A stretch of DNA of 64,000 nt, taken from positions 100,746,998-100,810,997 of the forward strand of contig OX328124.1 of the NCBI GenBank assembly GCA_946811695.1, written 5' to 3'. Position numbers and translations under genes: made by a program. Origin of the DNA: Gonocerus acuteangulatus (taxonomy: Eukaryota; Arthropoda; Insecta; Hemiptera; Coreidae). Shown piece by piece: positions 11,480 through 25,491 of the stretch. The notes under the pieces were generated by a model. That model saw nothing but the letters and a program-made list of their open reading frames with translations. It made no database searches and had not been told where the DNA came from. Within the stretch, counting starts at the first letter, position 1, and each line of letters opens with the position of its first letter.

Positions 11480-11590
11480 CTGTTAGTTCTCTCACAAGCT
11501 TAAAAATAGACCGATTTTGATGAAATCTGGCACAAAAAAACTTTGTCCAAGTTCCTTAACCAGCACAATCCGCCAACCGGAACATTGTGT
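11405..11590 (+). mobile_element. (AT)n core plus F1-type post-core block
   Basis: AT dinucleotide at 11405-11477 is followed by the block common to F1: 'ctgttag', 'gaccgattttgatgaaat', 'ccttaaccagcacaatccgcc' and 'aaccggaac'. The sequence after 11590 is not F1, so this is a truncated copy or a diverged subfamily. Confidence 0.6.
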
Positions 11591-11736
11591 ACTGCAAATG
11601 TCAGATAGCGAATGAATTGAGCTGGAAGAATCTGCAATCATAATGCTGCGTTTGTCAGTTTTTTTGTGATTAACGGCGTATGAACAATTGTGGTATTAAC
11701 ACCGGGCTATCTATTGATTGCCGCGCTTTTATAATA

Positions 11737-11802
11737 ATTCGGGTACTGGCCACGCCCGACGTAGCGTAAATTCGGGTACTGGCCACGCCCGACGTTGCGT
11801 AA
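11737..11802 (+). repeat. 33-bp tandem duplication
   Basis: Two copies of a GC-rich 33-bp unit beginning ATTCGGGTACTGGCCACG differ at one base (gtagcg/gttgcg). A third unit starts and breaks off at 11803. The GC content stands out from the AT-rich surroundings. Confidence 0.85.
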
Positions 11803-14800
11803 ATTCGGTGATCAATGGGCAAGGGTGCAATTAACAAGGCTAAGGCCGTTGGCTGGGTTTGTTAGTATTCTTAATTTCAATTCCTAAATTCAATTTTGCT
11901 TGTATCATTCAGGAATTGTGAGTGGTATCTTCTACTGTGAATGGCTGCTGATGAGCTCGTGCAGTGTATCCCTTTGTGAAAATAATGAATTCTTTAGGAT
12001 TCTTTTACACCATTTTATTATTTTTTTTTTTTGAGTAGGCAGAAGGTCAATGATTATAATCAAATTAACATAATCGTCAATTTATTAAAATTCAGGAACC
12101 TACATACTAAATACAGCCAAATGTGATGAAGGTGAACGTTACGCATGTCATTACTGTACTTTGTGGTGACTTGGTTGTCACGTTTTCTGCAGTTTTTCTA
12201 AGTTTAGCAGTAATCTGTACATTACACTCTTCACTGATTAGCTTTATCATTCTCTCCATTAATTAGAAATGAATAAGGAATGAATGGTTAATCCTAAGCC
12301 CTCCCAAGACTATTTCTTTTCACCTTAATATTCTGCTTATGAGGCAGGGATTTACTTTAACATGGTCAAATAGAGTATTGATCTTACTTCTTTCCCAGTG
12401 TAGACCATCCATGAAGTAATTCCTTGTATCTCTACTAGAATTCTTGATATTGGTGGCTCTAAATGAACAATGAACCCAAGGAAAAGATCTGGAAAATAGA
12501 GCGAATTCCCAACGAGCTGAATTAAATTTTTATTTCTTCGAATCGGTCAAAATGAAGCCTTACTTGATGGAATTATTTAAAACCTTTCATGCATTGCTGG
12601 TTTTTAACAGTTCGGATATTTGTTTTGACATTGTATTATTATTAGTTTATAAATTATTTTTTTACTGACATCCCTAAACAGAAAGTGTGCCGTTCTCCAT
12701 TCTGATGATCACCTATGAATCTTCATGATTATCATGAAGGCTAAGTATAGGCACTTCATTGATACCGAAATGTCCCTTATTATAAAGAAAAAACGGAACT
12801 GATATATAAAGAAATTCAACATATTCTTTTTTTAGGCCACTAAATCTTAAAAAAAGTACTTATAGCTATAAAATAATTTCGTTGTCTTCAAATAAATGCG
12901 AAATATAACAACAGAAAGTTCTAGTTATAATGAACAGTGATCAATCATACATTATTATTATTAAAATTAAAAGGTTAACATTTAAAAAAATAATAGTATC
13001 ATAAATTCTGTACAAAATTAAATGTACCTGAATATTTATTTTGTTTGCTTTTTAAGAAATGAATTTGATTTAACTCATTGTTCTAATTAATGAACTCCCA
13101 CGTTCGTGACAAATATAAATTTTTTAACCCATTTGATGATACGAGAAGTGAATAATTCGTCTTGAAAAGGGTTTTTACTCTTTACACATTCATGTACAGT
13201 GTAAATTAACTTGTAAGTAACAAATTCTTTAATGTTGATTGTTCCTTCCAATCACTGCCGTACTGAAGCGTTGAAGGAAGAAGTAGCATATTGTTTAAAA
13301 TGATCGACCAAATATTATACAGAAGAAATAGTTAAAATTGCGCAAAAAAATGAACGTAAGAGTGTAAAAATGAATTTGGGCAGCCTTGGAACGAAAGAGG
13401 TTATTTATGCTCAATCAAATTTAAAATGCATGTTGATACCCCCCCTCCCATTTCCATTTATTGAGCTTGTAGTATTTTAAAGCTAGTTGCAGTAGTAGCT
13501 TTATAGCTTTGGAGAAGTTATAAGTGTGTATTCAAATTATTTTTAAATTTAGTTTTGACTCTAACAGGGTGATTACTGAATTAAAAAAAAAAATATCCCA
13601 ATAAGTAATGTTTCCTTAAGGTATTTCTCTTTCAAGTTTCATTTTCTTTATAGACATTGTGTGCATGAGTACATCCCCACCACATTAATCACGATACAAT
13701 TAGAATTGGCAACACGAGTGATGTAGACAGCACATAAATTAGTAAAAGTGGGTTTATGCATGTAAAAAATTAGTACCAATTTCTACTTTATACATAATAA
13801 CTTTGTGTTTTCTTGTATTGCAGATTCCGGATTTAAATAGAGAAAAATAATTTTAATAGATGTTTATTTAGAAAAAAAACATATAGTGATGATTAGTATT
13901 AATTTTGCTTTTGTAAGTAATTTCTGTTATAAGAAAAAAATATAGAGCGATAAAAAAAAATGCAAACTTAAAAAACCTAAGATTTAAATATTTCCAATAT
14001 AATTGCTATGTGTAAACTTTAACAACATATGAGAAACATAAAAATATTTAAATGAAGTTTGTTTCATTAGTATTGAATATTAAATTTAATACAAATTTTG
14101 CCAAATCATTTGACGGGTGCAATTTTGGAATATTTTAAACTAACTTTTCAGCGTTTCTTTATTTTTTAGGAGCGCTAATGAATATTTTAATTTCTTTCTT
14201 ACCAAATGCAACTTTCTGTTCTATTTTAACACAATTAAAATTAATTATTTGTCATGAGTTAAATCAAATACCTACATATTCAGTATTTTGTAATTACTTT
14301 TAAGTAATGAATAATTTTTCCGCTTCAATTAGTATAAAATGTAGCCTATTAAGTCAACGTACAGTTTTCATTGTACAATATGACACTTAAAAATAAATAA
14401 AAAAAACAACATATTTTAGATTTTATTTTTTTGAATTCTGAAATTATACAGACAATTATCTACAGAAGCAAAAAAATTAGAACAACCTTACTATTTATTT
14501 TAGAAAGTGTGACTAGTTAGTCAATGTTTAAAGAATGTATATCCGTGATTACACATCCATTTATGTTAGCATATACCTATCTATGTTAGCATATTCCTTC
14601 TACCTAAGCTGCATGCAAAATGAAAGGCGTCCACGTTGAAAACTGGTATTCGATTTGATTTTTTAAATAGAAATGTTACTAAAAATCATAGGATAAAAGA
14701 TAACTCAAGGTGTTTTTTTCTTAATATTATCTTTTTTTTACTTATAAATCCAAATTCCGTTTAGCCAAAATTATATTTTTAAATATCATTCTTTCTCTTA

Positions 14801-16010
14801 CTCCCTCAGGTCATTTGTACTCAAGCAAGTTAAGTTTATTTCTTATATAAAAATATTTATGATTTAATGGAATTAGGGGATGAATTATTTAAAATGAAAA
14901 TTTTCGGTTAAATGATAAGGACGGTGAAAATAAATCGTTTCAAAGTTTTGAAAACATACTTTTATATTACAAACTTACTCACGACAACGTAGCATACTTG
15001 TGTTTCCCCTGTGAGTTGAACACTTTTCTATGCACTGCAATTAATTTTCAACCGAATTTACTGGCAATCCTAGGGATGTTTGAAATTTTAGACACTTACC
15101 TTTGGTAGGAAATTCTACATTAAGTTAACGAAAAATACGATTTCCTCATGAAAAATAAAATCAGATTTTTAGAATTGTTTGACAAAAATCATCCGAGCTT
15201 CCTCGGTTATTTCATGTTCTAAAGAGTGAATAGGAATTAATTTGTGGCTTTACAATGGTTACTTTAATATAAATATCTAACGATCCATTTGTTGTTATAT
15301 TCATGTTTCAAGGTCTTCAAAAAATAATTGATAAGTATTTTTTTTACTGGCCAAATGGCTTGGGAAACCTTCCAATCAGAGATCTCGAGATTTTGCAAAA
15401 ATTAAAAATGGAAAACTTCGGATACCCAAAAGTACCAAAAGTTTCAACTTTCGGGTTTTGTGCCCATGGAGACTTTGGTTCAGAAAGACTTTCTCCATCC
15501 AACGAGCGTAGTTTCGTTCAATTTGACCGAAAGCCATTTTCCATTAGGAAAAGGCCGGGTACTTTGTACTAAGGTTTTCAAAAATAAGAGATTGATTTCA
15601 TAAAATGCTCTGACCCTCACTAAAACAATCATTAGCTTAGCATGGTCAGTCGACTTGTACTGTCTTCAGAACTTATTGATGTTCAAACTGATAATAAATT
15701 GCTCAGTCTCATTTTAACTAAAAACAATTCAGCTGGTTGTTTGATATGACTTCTTACAATATCTCGGATAAGCCTTTGATAATCCTATATTAACCAATAA
15801 CATATTTACAGCTAAGCATTCATACAAAAGACATGGACTCAGATATTATGACGATTAAATCTTTTTTATTTATTTTTAATGTAATACCCTGGATAAGACG
15901 GTATTATATTTGAAGCTCCCTCACTGGTTTATGTAATATCCTCCTACGTTCTGGCATATATCACCAGCGGTGCGGGTTTTTACTCAACAAATTTTCCCTG
16001 GCATTCCAGC
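11803..16010. other. long AT-rich stretch without recognisable features
   Basis: More than 4 kb with no tandem repeat, SINE or transposon end that I can recognise. The 89-codon frame at 15303-15572 has no family resemblance and no supporting splice signals. The stretch could be intergenic or a long intron. Confidence 0.5.
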
Positions 16011-16011
16011 A

Positions 16012-16119
16012 GGCTTCCTCGGGTGGTACATAGTGTTCCATCATTAGCTGAAAGCTCCCCCACAAAAATTTGTGGATATTCAGCAAACTAAGTAGCATAA
16101 TGTACTACCCGAGGAAGCC
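16012..16119. repeat. 108-bp hairpin-forming inverted repeat
   Basis: GGCTTCCTCGGGTGGTACA at 16012-16030 is mirrored by TGTACTACCCGAGGAAGCC at 16101-16119, with one mismatch and a 70-base loop. No tandem or dispersed partner was seen in the window. Confidence 0.8.
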
Positions 16120-16719
16120 GGTTGTAATATCGGTGAATATTTGTGTTTATATAAGCTAGAAAGTACGAAGAGATGGACAAGATAAGTCTCAAAGGAACTA
16201 TTTTTATAGTTACTCATTCATACAAGACACTATCATTGTCATCATTGGTTTAATCTTGTGATTAATATCTCACCTTCGACGAACATATTTGCATCTCATA
16301 CTTTCATTACCGTATCTACCCTTTAACTATTTAACTTATAGTAACCTTCAATTTGGTTTAGTTTGATCTATTAGGTTTTTCCGATCTTTCTCCTTTGTAA
16401 AATCCTTCCGACTGTTACTCATCTATTAGTGCAATCTGCATGCAACTTGATTCTGCATCTGACCAACTTCATCCTCATTTAACATTTAGCCTTGAGTCCT
16501 CGTATTATGATTTGAGTCGAATTAGTCAGTTAATGTGTGTTTTAGTTTTATAATCACCTCTTCAATTTTCTTCTCAGATACTACTATTTATCTTGTAACT
16601 TGTGTTGTTGTATAGTTGTGTGTGTTTTAGAAATTTATAAAAAAAAAATTATGGCTACCTTTTGTCAAACGTTCAGTTATATCATGAGGTATTTGTGAGT
16701 AGTCGGGTTCTTCAGTACT

Positions 16720-17092
16720 TAAGGTGGCCATTCTCTATCAGTTCAAATGTCAAGGCAGGGACTGCACAGTTTTGGCAAGGTTTGGCCTGAACGGGTGAAG
16801 CACACCCACGATAAATTAATAAACCTCAAAGCAGGGACTACAAAGTCCAGTTATAGAAGACCCACTGTATGTGAAGCAAATATCCTCTTGTCCACACAGG
16901 CCAGGCCTGGCCGGCACAGTCCCGGCCTCATAGGACTGTACAGTTAATCTATTGGGTTTTAATTCTACTTCGATGGTCTGAATAGTTCAACTCTGGCCTC
17001 AAAGATGTTCCATACACGGGCAGGAATATCTTAAGGTTTGGACTGCGCAGTCAAAATCCTGAGATTTTTCTCTCAATGTATGGGCAGCCTTA
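16720..17092. mobile_element. putative MITE with short terminal inverted repeats
   Basis: The left end TTAAGGTGGCCATTCTC and the right end, read inverted, TAAGGCTGCCCATACAT are similar. CTGCACAG/CTGCGCAG-type text recurs further in on both arms. The interior is GC-richer than its flanks and has no coding signal. The target duplication is unclear, so confidence is low. Confidence 0.35.
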
Positions 17093-18092
17093 CGGATTGT
17101 CTTACTGGATTGACGATATAAACGAGCTTTCCTCCCTTCAATATAAGTTGATAAGCATCTCTCCTAATCACAATCTATTTTTCTAGAGTAAATATGGGGA
17201 TGAATTATTTTGCATTGGTTCCTACAATTCCCTTACCTCTCTCCGAATAGAAGTTTACGAAAGAAACGCTTTCAAATCAGATGGTGTCTCGATAAATAAC
17301 TTATTCCATTATTTCTCTGAGTAATTTCCCATTATGAACTATTTGCTCCCCGAGACGAGGTTTATCGATAATCGATACGAAAAGAACGCTAAAAGTGAGG
17401 CAACTCCAAAGAAATATAAGAATGTCCCTAAGGTTTTGCGAGAAGTGGGTTTACCCTTTCCCACTCACTATCTAGTCCAGATCAATAAATTAATTTCCGA
17501 CTATATAAATATTTCATCAGCCGTTGTCCCGCTGTCCAATGCGGTCGATTCCCTTTTTAGGACTTCTTTAAGGTCAGATTATTTTCAGACGCTTCTTCTA
17601 TTGGGGGTTTCAATCCTATTTTAGCATTATTTTTCAATATAAATTCTACAATTTTTGCAACTTTAACGCCTCTCTTTCCGAAACCCGCTCATGACGTTGA
17701 CCGTTAACTCCTAAATCAGGAGGTGCCGATAAGAAATATTATAACTTATGCATTTGCTATTTTAGTGAGGTACGTGATAGCTTACTTAGGACCACGTTTT
17801 TTTACCCGCAACAGCAGGTTCTCACAAAGCAGGAGCTGGCAAAAGTAGAAAACTGATGAATTCTTATAAAAACAGAAATACCCTTTCAGGTAAGGGTCAA
17901 TCCATCAGCCAATGGATGCTGCTGACATGACATATTTAATTTTCAACTGTACAATTTCTATATGTACATACATCTGGGAGTACAAAACTATCTTTTTTAT
18001 AATTAGTAATTCAGTTGTTAGCAACCATTTTGTTTGTGAAGTTCGGTCATTTGTTGCGGTTTTAAATGTTTGCAATAAGTTGAATATGTTCT
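17093..18092. other. no recognisable feature
   Basis: AT-rich. A 96-codon frame at 17334-17624 and a 69-codon frame at 17912-18121 show no recognised domain, and the second runs into a MITE arm. Confidence 0.45.
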
Positions 18093-18397
18093 TTATTTAT
18101 TTAGCTATCAATATGAATTGAAAACTTTCGTATTCTACATTTAACATCTACAAATAAGGTTCTTATCAAAAAGGTGCTAGGTGTGCAGGACAGTGCCTAA
18201 AAGGTGCTAGGTGTGCAGGACAGTGCCTAAAATCAACTTGGTGGAGAATACTTGAATTTTTAGGTTTTTTATTTATTAGACGAATGGACACACATATTTA
18301 ATAACCCCCCCCCCACCCTTGAAGATATAATAACCTTATTTGTAGATAGTTTCATGTAGAATATGATGGGTTTCAATTCAAGTTAATAGCTCAATAA

Positions 18398-18400
<3 letters not shown>
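18093..18400. mobile_element. MITE with ~75-bp terminal inverted repeats
   Basis: The left arm (18093-18168) and the inverted right arm (18324-18400) share 'atttag/gagctat', 'gaattgaaa', 'tattctaca' and 'atctacaaataaggtt' in the same order. The centre holds an exact 30-bp tandem pair (18169-18228). A T-run follows at 18401-18430. Confidence 0.65.
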
Positions 18401-18437
<37 letters not shown>

Positions 18438-18551
18438 ATTATGCGTCGACTACAATGGCCGACTACAATTTAAAATCTTTACTAATGTTTATATTTTTCA
18501 ATATTATATTTTAATCTAAATCTCTATATTCTTTTTTCAAGGGAAGCTACG

Positions 18552-18677
18552 TTTTAGCACTTTCCTCCGAAGGAAAGTAGCTATTGAGGTTGGACTCATG
18601 ACGGAATTTTTGAAAAATTTCTTCAAATCTTTATCGATCCTACCTAGTAGACACTGAAAATGACCCCCGTTAAAATT

Positions 18678-18746
<69 letters not shown>

Positions 18747-19652
18747 CTGTTAACACGATAGCGGCCAGAGTTTTTGTTTTTTCGTCACGAAACTTGGTAT
18801 ATAGCATTCAATTAGCAAACGACTGAACGAGTTCGTTAACCACCAAAGTCGGTCCACCGGAAGGGGGGGTTTACCCCGAACCCAAAACACTAATTTGACT
18901 ATGTCAGCCGTAATATTTGTTATATTTCAACGAAACTTGGTATTCGTAGTGGTAATGTAGAGAGAAAAGTGAGATATAAAAATGAACTAAATCGGTTCAT
19001 TAGAAGGGGGGGTTTACTCCGGACCCACAATACCAATTCGTCACTACCAGCCGTGATTTTTGGTATATTTCGACGAAACTTGGTATTCGTAGTGGTAATC
19101 TACAGGTAAATATGTGTTGTAAAAATAAACTAAATCGGTTCATTAGAAGGGGGGGGTTTACTCCGGACCCAAATTCCTAATATACTCATACCGGTCGTAA
19201 TTTCTGCTGTATTGTAACGACACGCGGTACACGTCGCGGGTAACTAATGAGAAAGAAGTGTTGTAAAAATGAGCTGAATCGGTCAATCGGAAAGCGGGGG
19301 TTTAATTTGTAATATATTTCAATAGAAAAGCCCGCCAGACGTAGGTTCACAAAGCCGCCGCAAGGAGCGCTTTCTACCACTAGAGTGACTGTATCCTGTT
19401 ACTGCGTTAGATCAAAATACGATAATATGAGGTTTTTTGTATTTATTACGTAGTGTAATAGGTACCATGTGTAAACATAACTCTGGAAGCAAATTAATAA
19501 TTGATCAGTTACTCATTACAAAATGAGAACTATTCACGTTTTTATTTTATTTATGTAGGATATTTTAAGCAAATTGTTCTGGAAAGCAGTCTACACTACC
19601 CAAATTCTGAGGAAAGTGCTTAGTTATGCAGCTCCTGCGTGACGGACTTTTT
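18552..19652 (+). mobile_element. F2 copy B
   Basis: TTTTAGCACTTTCCTCCG at the start and GCAGCTCCTGCGTGACGGACTTTTT at the end are the two F2 termini. The (AT)n core is at 18680-18742, followed by TGTCTGTTAACACGATAGCG and about three tandem units with G-runs. It is very similar to copy C, which lies inverted 1.15 kb downstream. The open frame starting 'MVESAPCGG' on the minus strand at 19186-19380 is non-coding element sequence. Confidence 0.8.
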
Positions 19653-19662
19653 AGATATGTAT

Positions 19663-19908
19663 CTATGCATTAATAAATTTAATATAATCAATAATATTCT
19701 GAAATGTTTCTGTTTTATTCAACATTTCTGTACTGTTAATATCAAACCTATCCCTGGCTCTTTGCAACTGGGAGCATTCCGCTAAAATATGATCCACGGT
19801 AAGTACATCACCACAATGATTACACGTTCGACGACGCCTACCGACAAGATGATGGCTATGTGTTAGACGAGTGTGTCCAATACGCACCCTACTGAGTCTC
19901 GTCGACAA
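19663..19908 (-). pseudogene. 3' end of a non-LTR retrotransposon ORF2 (LINE remnant)
   Basis: The 81-residue frame begins with a run containing RVRIGHTRLTHSHHL, then CNHCGDVLTVDHILAEC and a short tail ending IKFINA. The pattern R-x-RIGHTRLTH, then C-x2-C and TVDHIL-x2-C, is typical of the C-terminal region after the reverse transcriptase and RNase H domains in I/Jockey-type LINEs. Nothing of the endonuclease or reverse transcriptase lies next to it, so it is a 5'-truncated copy, as is common for LINEs. It lies between the two inverted F2 copies B and C. An A/C-rich run at 20082-20110 may relate to an old poly-A tail but is on the other strand. Confidence 0.65.
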
Positions 19909-20287
19909 AGGTCACGACGTCTGAGTCTCGTAGACTATTGTAGAGCGAACTGAGGGATAAAATGTTCTCATGTGGGTAAAAAAGGTATTAAATTTATTCC
20001 TAACATCTGAAAACGCAACAAATGTCCGAACCGTTCAAACAAAATGGTTCCTTATAACTGAATCACTAATTAAATAAAACAAAAAAAAAAAAAAAAAACA
20101 AAAAAAAAAACGTCGGTACCCCTAGACATATGTACAAATGAAAATTGTACTGTTAAAAATTAAATAAAACATATCAGCAACAATTTTATTTATTTTTAGT
20201 TGATTTCAAATGGATTGACCCGTAACTAGTCGACCCATTGTGGCGAGACAAGGTTAAGTGTGTTTCTGTCTCTGGGACGTCCCCTTA

Positions 20288-20702
20288 GGGTGCGTTTACA
20301 TCTGACACTTCTCGCAGGAAATATGTGTCAGGTGTCGGATAGATATTCTCTTGAAGGTTTACATACTGACAGAAATAGCTAGACATTTATGTCATGGATA
20401 TGTATAGGACAGTTCTGGATTTGTTCTAATTTGCGATAAATTCACCAAAAGCACACATAATCAGTGTTTACATCTGTTGATATAGAGGTGTCGACAATAC
20501 AGCTAGTAGCCAAGATATTTATCTCTGAAATTAAATTCTTCTCGTAAAAATCTGTGTTTACACCTGGTGGTATAGAAGTGTCGACACTTATAGTTCGTGA
20601 TAGAAATATATATCTCAGACATAAATTGCTCATGGTTTACTCTAGTCGCAATTTCTGTCTGATATAAATTTCCTGCAATAACTGGCAAGTGTAAACCCAC
20701 CC
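20288..20702. mobile_element. PIF/Harbinger-like MITE with TTA target duplication
   Basis: The ends are GGGTGCGTTTACA and, inverted, GGGTGGGTTTACA. Each is bordered by TTA (20285-20287 and 20703-20705). The 3-bp TTA duplication and G-rich short inverted repeats fit PIF/Harbinger-derived MITEs. The interior repeats 'gtgtttacaYctg' with 'agaRgtgtcgac' about every 90 bp (20463, 20551). Small open frames on the minus strand are not genes. Confidence 0.55.
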
Positions 20703-20804
20703 TTACACTTGACATACTGTGAAGCTGAGACCCGGACAGAAATGCAAATGATTTGTTAAAGTTGTATTAGAAAGTTACCTTGAGACGAGATTGCGTGAGA
20801 ATGT

Positions 20805-22110
<1,306 letters not shown>

Positions 22111-22435
22111 GTAGTTCATATCGTAGTAGTGGGTGGTTGAGAGCAGTCATGAAATAGTATAGTTTCATGTGTATAATTTATTTAAAGTGAATAATCTGAT
22201 CTGATCGCCGGGTTTATTTATATAAATATGTAAAAGTAATATTAATTAATTAAAACCTTGACCATTATTTGTAGTGGGAAAATGTAATTGCAGTTTCCAT
22301 CGCCGTTACAGGAATTGCTATTCCTAGCCTGCATTCCTATTTTCGAAAATGGCTGGTGTCAGCTCAAGGAGAATTTCCTTTACAACAGGAAAGTAATTTG
22401 AAAAAAATCACTACTCAAAGTAATCATTACCTTCC

Positions 22436-22780
22436 AACTTTGGGCGATGTCAATCGGAGTAATAGGTGGTTAAAACTTTGAAATTGTTAGCTTTCTTCTT
22501 TTAAACGCATTTTTGTTTCTGTTTACGTACCTTTTTAATTCATTGCTGTTTTTTCTTTGTATTTTCATTTAACAGTAAAATGAGTATTTTAATAAAATAG
22601 GGTTAGAATATGTGTTTTATTGTTACCATGACCGAGCATTAAGAAAGATGATGGAATAATTTCCGCTTTGGATACAAACAGTTTTCTGTTGGTACGCTTC
22701 AAATATTATACTTTTTTTGATACTTGGGATATGAACTGAAACGCGCTAAGATGACGAAGTTCCTGCAAATCGGACTTATT
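22436..22780 (+). mobile_element. F1 3' fragment with terminus
   Basis: It starts at 'ggcgatgtcaatcggag' and passes through the F1 tail phrases to 'aacgcgctaagatgacgaag', 'ttcctgcaaatcggactta'. About 345 bp long; 5' parts are missing. Confidence 0.6.
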
Positions 22781-22967
22781 ATTAATTCTATTGATAATTA
22801 CAAGCTCCTCAATAGCATACGTGATTAGTATATTTCGAATCTATGAATGTTAAAAATGTCCAGGGATTGTTATTTATTCTTTTAATTTACTTTTACCACT
22901 TTCCCCCGAAGGAAAGTAGCTATTGAGGTTGCACTCATGACGGAATTTTTGAAACATTTCTTCAAAT

Positions 22968-23024
<57 letters not shown>

Positions 23025-23027
<3 letters not shown>

Positions 23028-24127
23028 GAAGGTGTTGTACCTTTGACCACTTTGCAAAATTGAATTTTTTTTAGCTTGAATATTAATGTTAAATTCATTT
23101 TAGCATTTTCATATTAATTAGTATTCTATTGCTTATCATATTTAATTTTTTCAAGGTTCTAACTTCGCATTTAATATTTTTTATTAATGTTTTAAAAAAT
23201 AATCATACAGTGGTCAAAGGTACAACATGTAGTTGTACCTTTGACCATGGGGTGTTGTACCTCTGACCACCTAAAAAGAATACAGCAGTACAGAAAAAAA
23301 ATTGTATTCAGTAATATTGTAATTAATTGTAAGTTTAATAAATACAGAACAAGGATGAAAGCGTAATAAAAAAAACTATTATTGATATTATGTTACGCTT
23401 AATGTGCTGAAAAATCCAGTCCAACCGATAAACGTTTTAACTGTCAAGTAGATCCACTAGCAATAGTAGAGTATGGAAGTTTAGCCACAATGTCTTCAAC
23501 ATCAATATCATACAAATTTTCATCTTCTCTCGTAAACTTTTCACTCAAAGTTTGTTTTTTCAAATATTGGATCTGAAACATTGGACATTTAATACCACAG
23601 ATTTCTGCGACTAAATATACATTAGTAATATAAATTATTTTTTTTTGTAGCAGAAGAACATAAAAGTTGAATTATAAAAAAAATACTCAGGTGTGTTGTA
23701 CCTTTGACCTGGCCAAAGGAACAACAACTAGTCGTGGTCAGAGGTACAACACCCTGGTAGTGAAAATTAAAAAGTATGATAAAAATTTTAGGGTTAAGAT
23801 AAATCAATTTCAGAAGCTACACCATGTTTCTTATTGTAATAGCTTTACATACATACATACATGGTTTGTCGAATGACATCCATCTACAAAGACATAATAC
23901 AAAAAATATTATCAGGCAAAACGTCATCAATAAATAACTTACATTTTTATGATAGAAATGGATAAGTATTTTTTGCAAGAATCCTCTTTGACTTGAATAA
24001 TCCAAAGCAGATTACACAATCCTGAAGAAGCTAAGCACTAATTACACCAAAATTTATAAAATGTTGCTACATGCCGCCACAGCCTCGGTGGTTAAAGGTA
24101 CAATATTGTCAGAGGTACAACACCTTC

Positions 24128-24130
<3 letters not shown>
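23025..24130. mobile_element. pogo/Tigger-like non-autonomous DNA element inserted in (AT)n
   Basis: The ends are GGGGAAGGTGTTGTACC and its inverted copy (…GGTACAACACCTTCCCC). They are flanked on both sides by TATATA, consistent with a TA target duplication. The motif GTTGTACCTTTGACC or its complement recurs at least six more times inside (about 23213, 23233, 23251, 23693, 23738, 24093). A minus-strand transposase tail remnant lies at 23444-23645. The superfamily is inferred from the TA target and that remnant. Confidence 0.65.
23444..23645 (-). pseudogene. C-terminal remnant of a pogo-type transposase
   Basis: Read on the minus strand, the frame contains VAEICGIKCPMFQIQYLKK, then EDENLYDIDVEDIVAKLP, and ends at a TGA at 23446-23444. 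The arrangement of an acidic stretch followed by D(V/I)EDIV-x-KLP resembles the tail found after the DDE domain in pogo/jerky-related transposases of insects; this is a resemblance from memory, not a search. No DDE domain is left in the element. The three small frames reported on either strand at 23622-24005 are unrelated shadows. Confidence 0.4.
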
Positions 24131-24176
<46 letters not shown>

Positions 24177-24821
24177 TTTAACACGATAGAGGCCAGAGTG
24201 TTTTTTTTTCGGCACGATACTTTGTATATAGCGCTAAATTAGCAAACGATTGAACGAGTTCGTTAACCACCAAAATTGGTCCACCAGAAAGGGGGGGGGG
24301 GGGTACTCTGGACCCAAATGACTAATGTATTCATACCGGTCGAAATTGCTGTATTGTAACGATACGCGGTATACGTCGTGGGTATCTCATGAGAAAGAAA
24401 TTGAGCTAAATTTTTAATTGTTGTAAAAATGAGCTAAATCGATCTATCGGAAAGGGGAGGGGGTTACTTTGTACTATGTTTCAATATAATTGGCCCGCCA
24501 GACGTAGATTCGCAAAACTGCCGCAAGAAGCGCTTTCTACCACTAGGGGGTCTGTATCCTCTTCTTACGTCAGATCAAAAGACGAAAATATTATGTTTTT
24601 TCGGATTTATTAAGTAGTGTATTACCATTTATAAACATAACTCTAGAAGCAAATTAATTACAAAATAAATAATTGAACAGTTACAAAAGTAAAGTAGAAC
24701 TGTTCATGTTTTTATTTTATTTATATCGGTTATTTGAAGCAAAGTATTCAGGAATACAATCTACACTACCCAAATTCTGAACAAAGTGCTTAGTTATGCA
24801 GCTCTGCGTGACGGACTTTTT

Positions 24822-25426
24822 GAACATACATATTTATTTGTTAAAATCCCAGCCCAAGATCGTTGGTTCGATTCCAACGAGGGATGTTGCTTTTTAATTT
24901 TAAAAGGCATGGGAACTGTCCTGCCTGGAAAAGGGAGGTGAACTCAAGAAAACCTATCTTTTTAAAAATTGAGACATAAATAAAACATGTTTAATCATTT
25001 TTGGATTGTGTTTTCTTCGAAGAAAATTACAGTCGAGATTTGAGATTTTAAGCTCAGATATAATGCAAATCAAAATTAAGCGTTATTTATTTGTTTAAAA
25101 ACTTTATTTAATTTACATACATTAATTTGAAAACCCAAGGACGTTGTGGATATTTAACATAACTTTGAGAAATATATTAAGCGTCCGGTGTAGAAATAGA
25201 GATGTTACAATCTGAAAATTATTCGTTTTAGATAATAAATTCATTCCGAACATTCTACCGACCAAATTTCATGGGAATGGCCTCATGAAAGAATTTATAT
25301 AAATTTCTACAAATATGCTTGGATTTTTCCTCTATTTTTATTTATTTTTTTTTTTTTTATGAACGAGATATATTAGTGGAAATATTTAAGTCATTCATAA
25401 ACGTAATACTATATAAAATAAGGGAG

Positions 25427-25429
<3 letters not shown>
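24822..25429. other. no firm feature; possible tRNA-like fragment
   Basis: 'ggttcgattcc' at about 24864 matches a tRNA B box and could be a decayed SINE head, but no A box at the right distance is visible. The rest is AT-rich with no coding signal. Confidence 0.3.

Positions 25430-25487
<58 letters not shown>
25430..25487. repeat. (AT)n microsatellite
   Basis: About 58 bp of AT. The surrounding sequence does not show the F1 or F2 block, so this tract is not assigned to those families. Confidence 0.95.

Positions 25488-25491
<4 letters not shown>

Larger units (their letters stand above)
22890..24821 (+). mobile_element. F2 copy D, interrupted by a pogo-like element
   Basis: The 5' arm (TTTTACCACTTTCCCCCG, 22890) leads into (AT)n at 22970-23024. 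A 1.1-kb inserted element occupies 23025-24130. The AT tract then resumes (24131-24172) and F2 continues with 'ttaacacgatagaggccag', G-run tandem units and the terminus GCGTGACGGACTTTTT at 24821. The two halves together form one F2 copy. Confidence 0.75.

Noticed and set aside
15303..15572. 89-codon frame as a possible gene
   Set aside because: No domain, no splice context, and no codon bias different from the surroundings.
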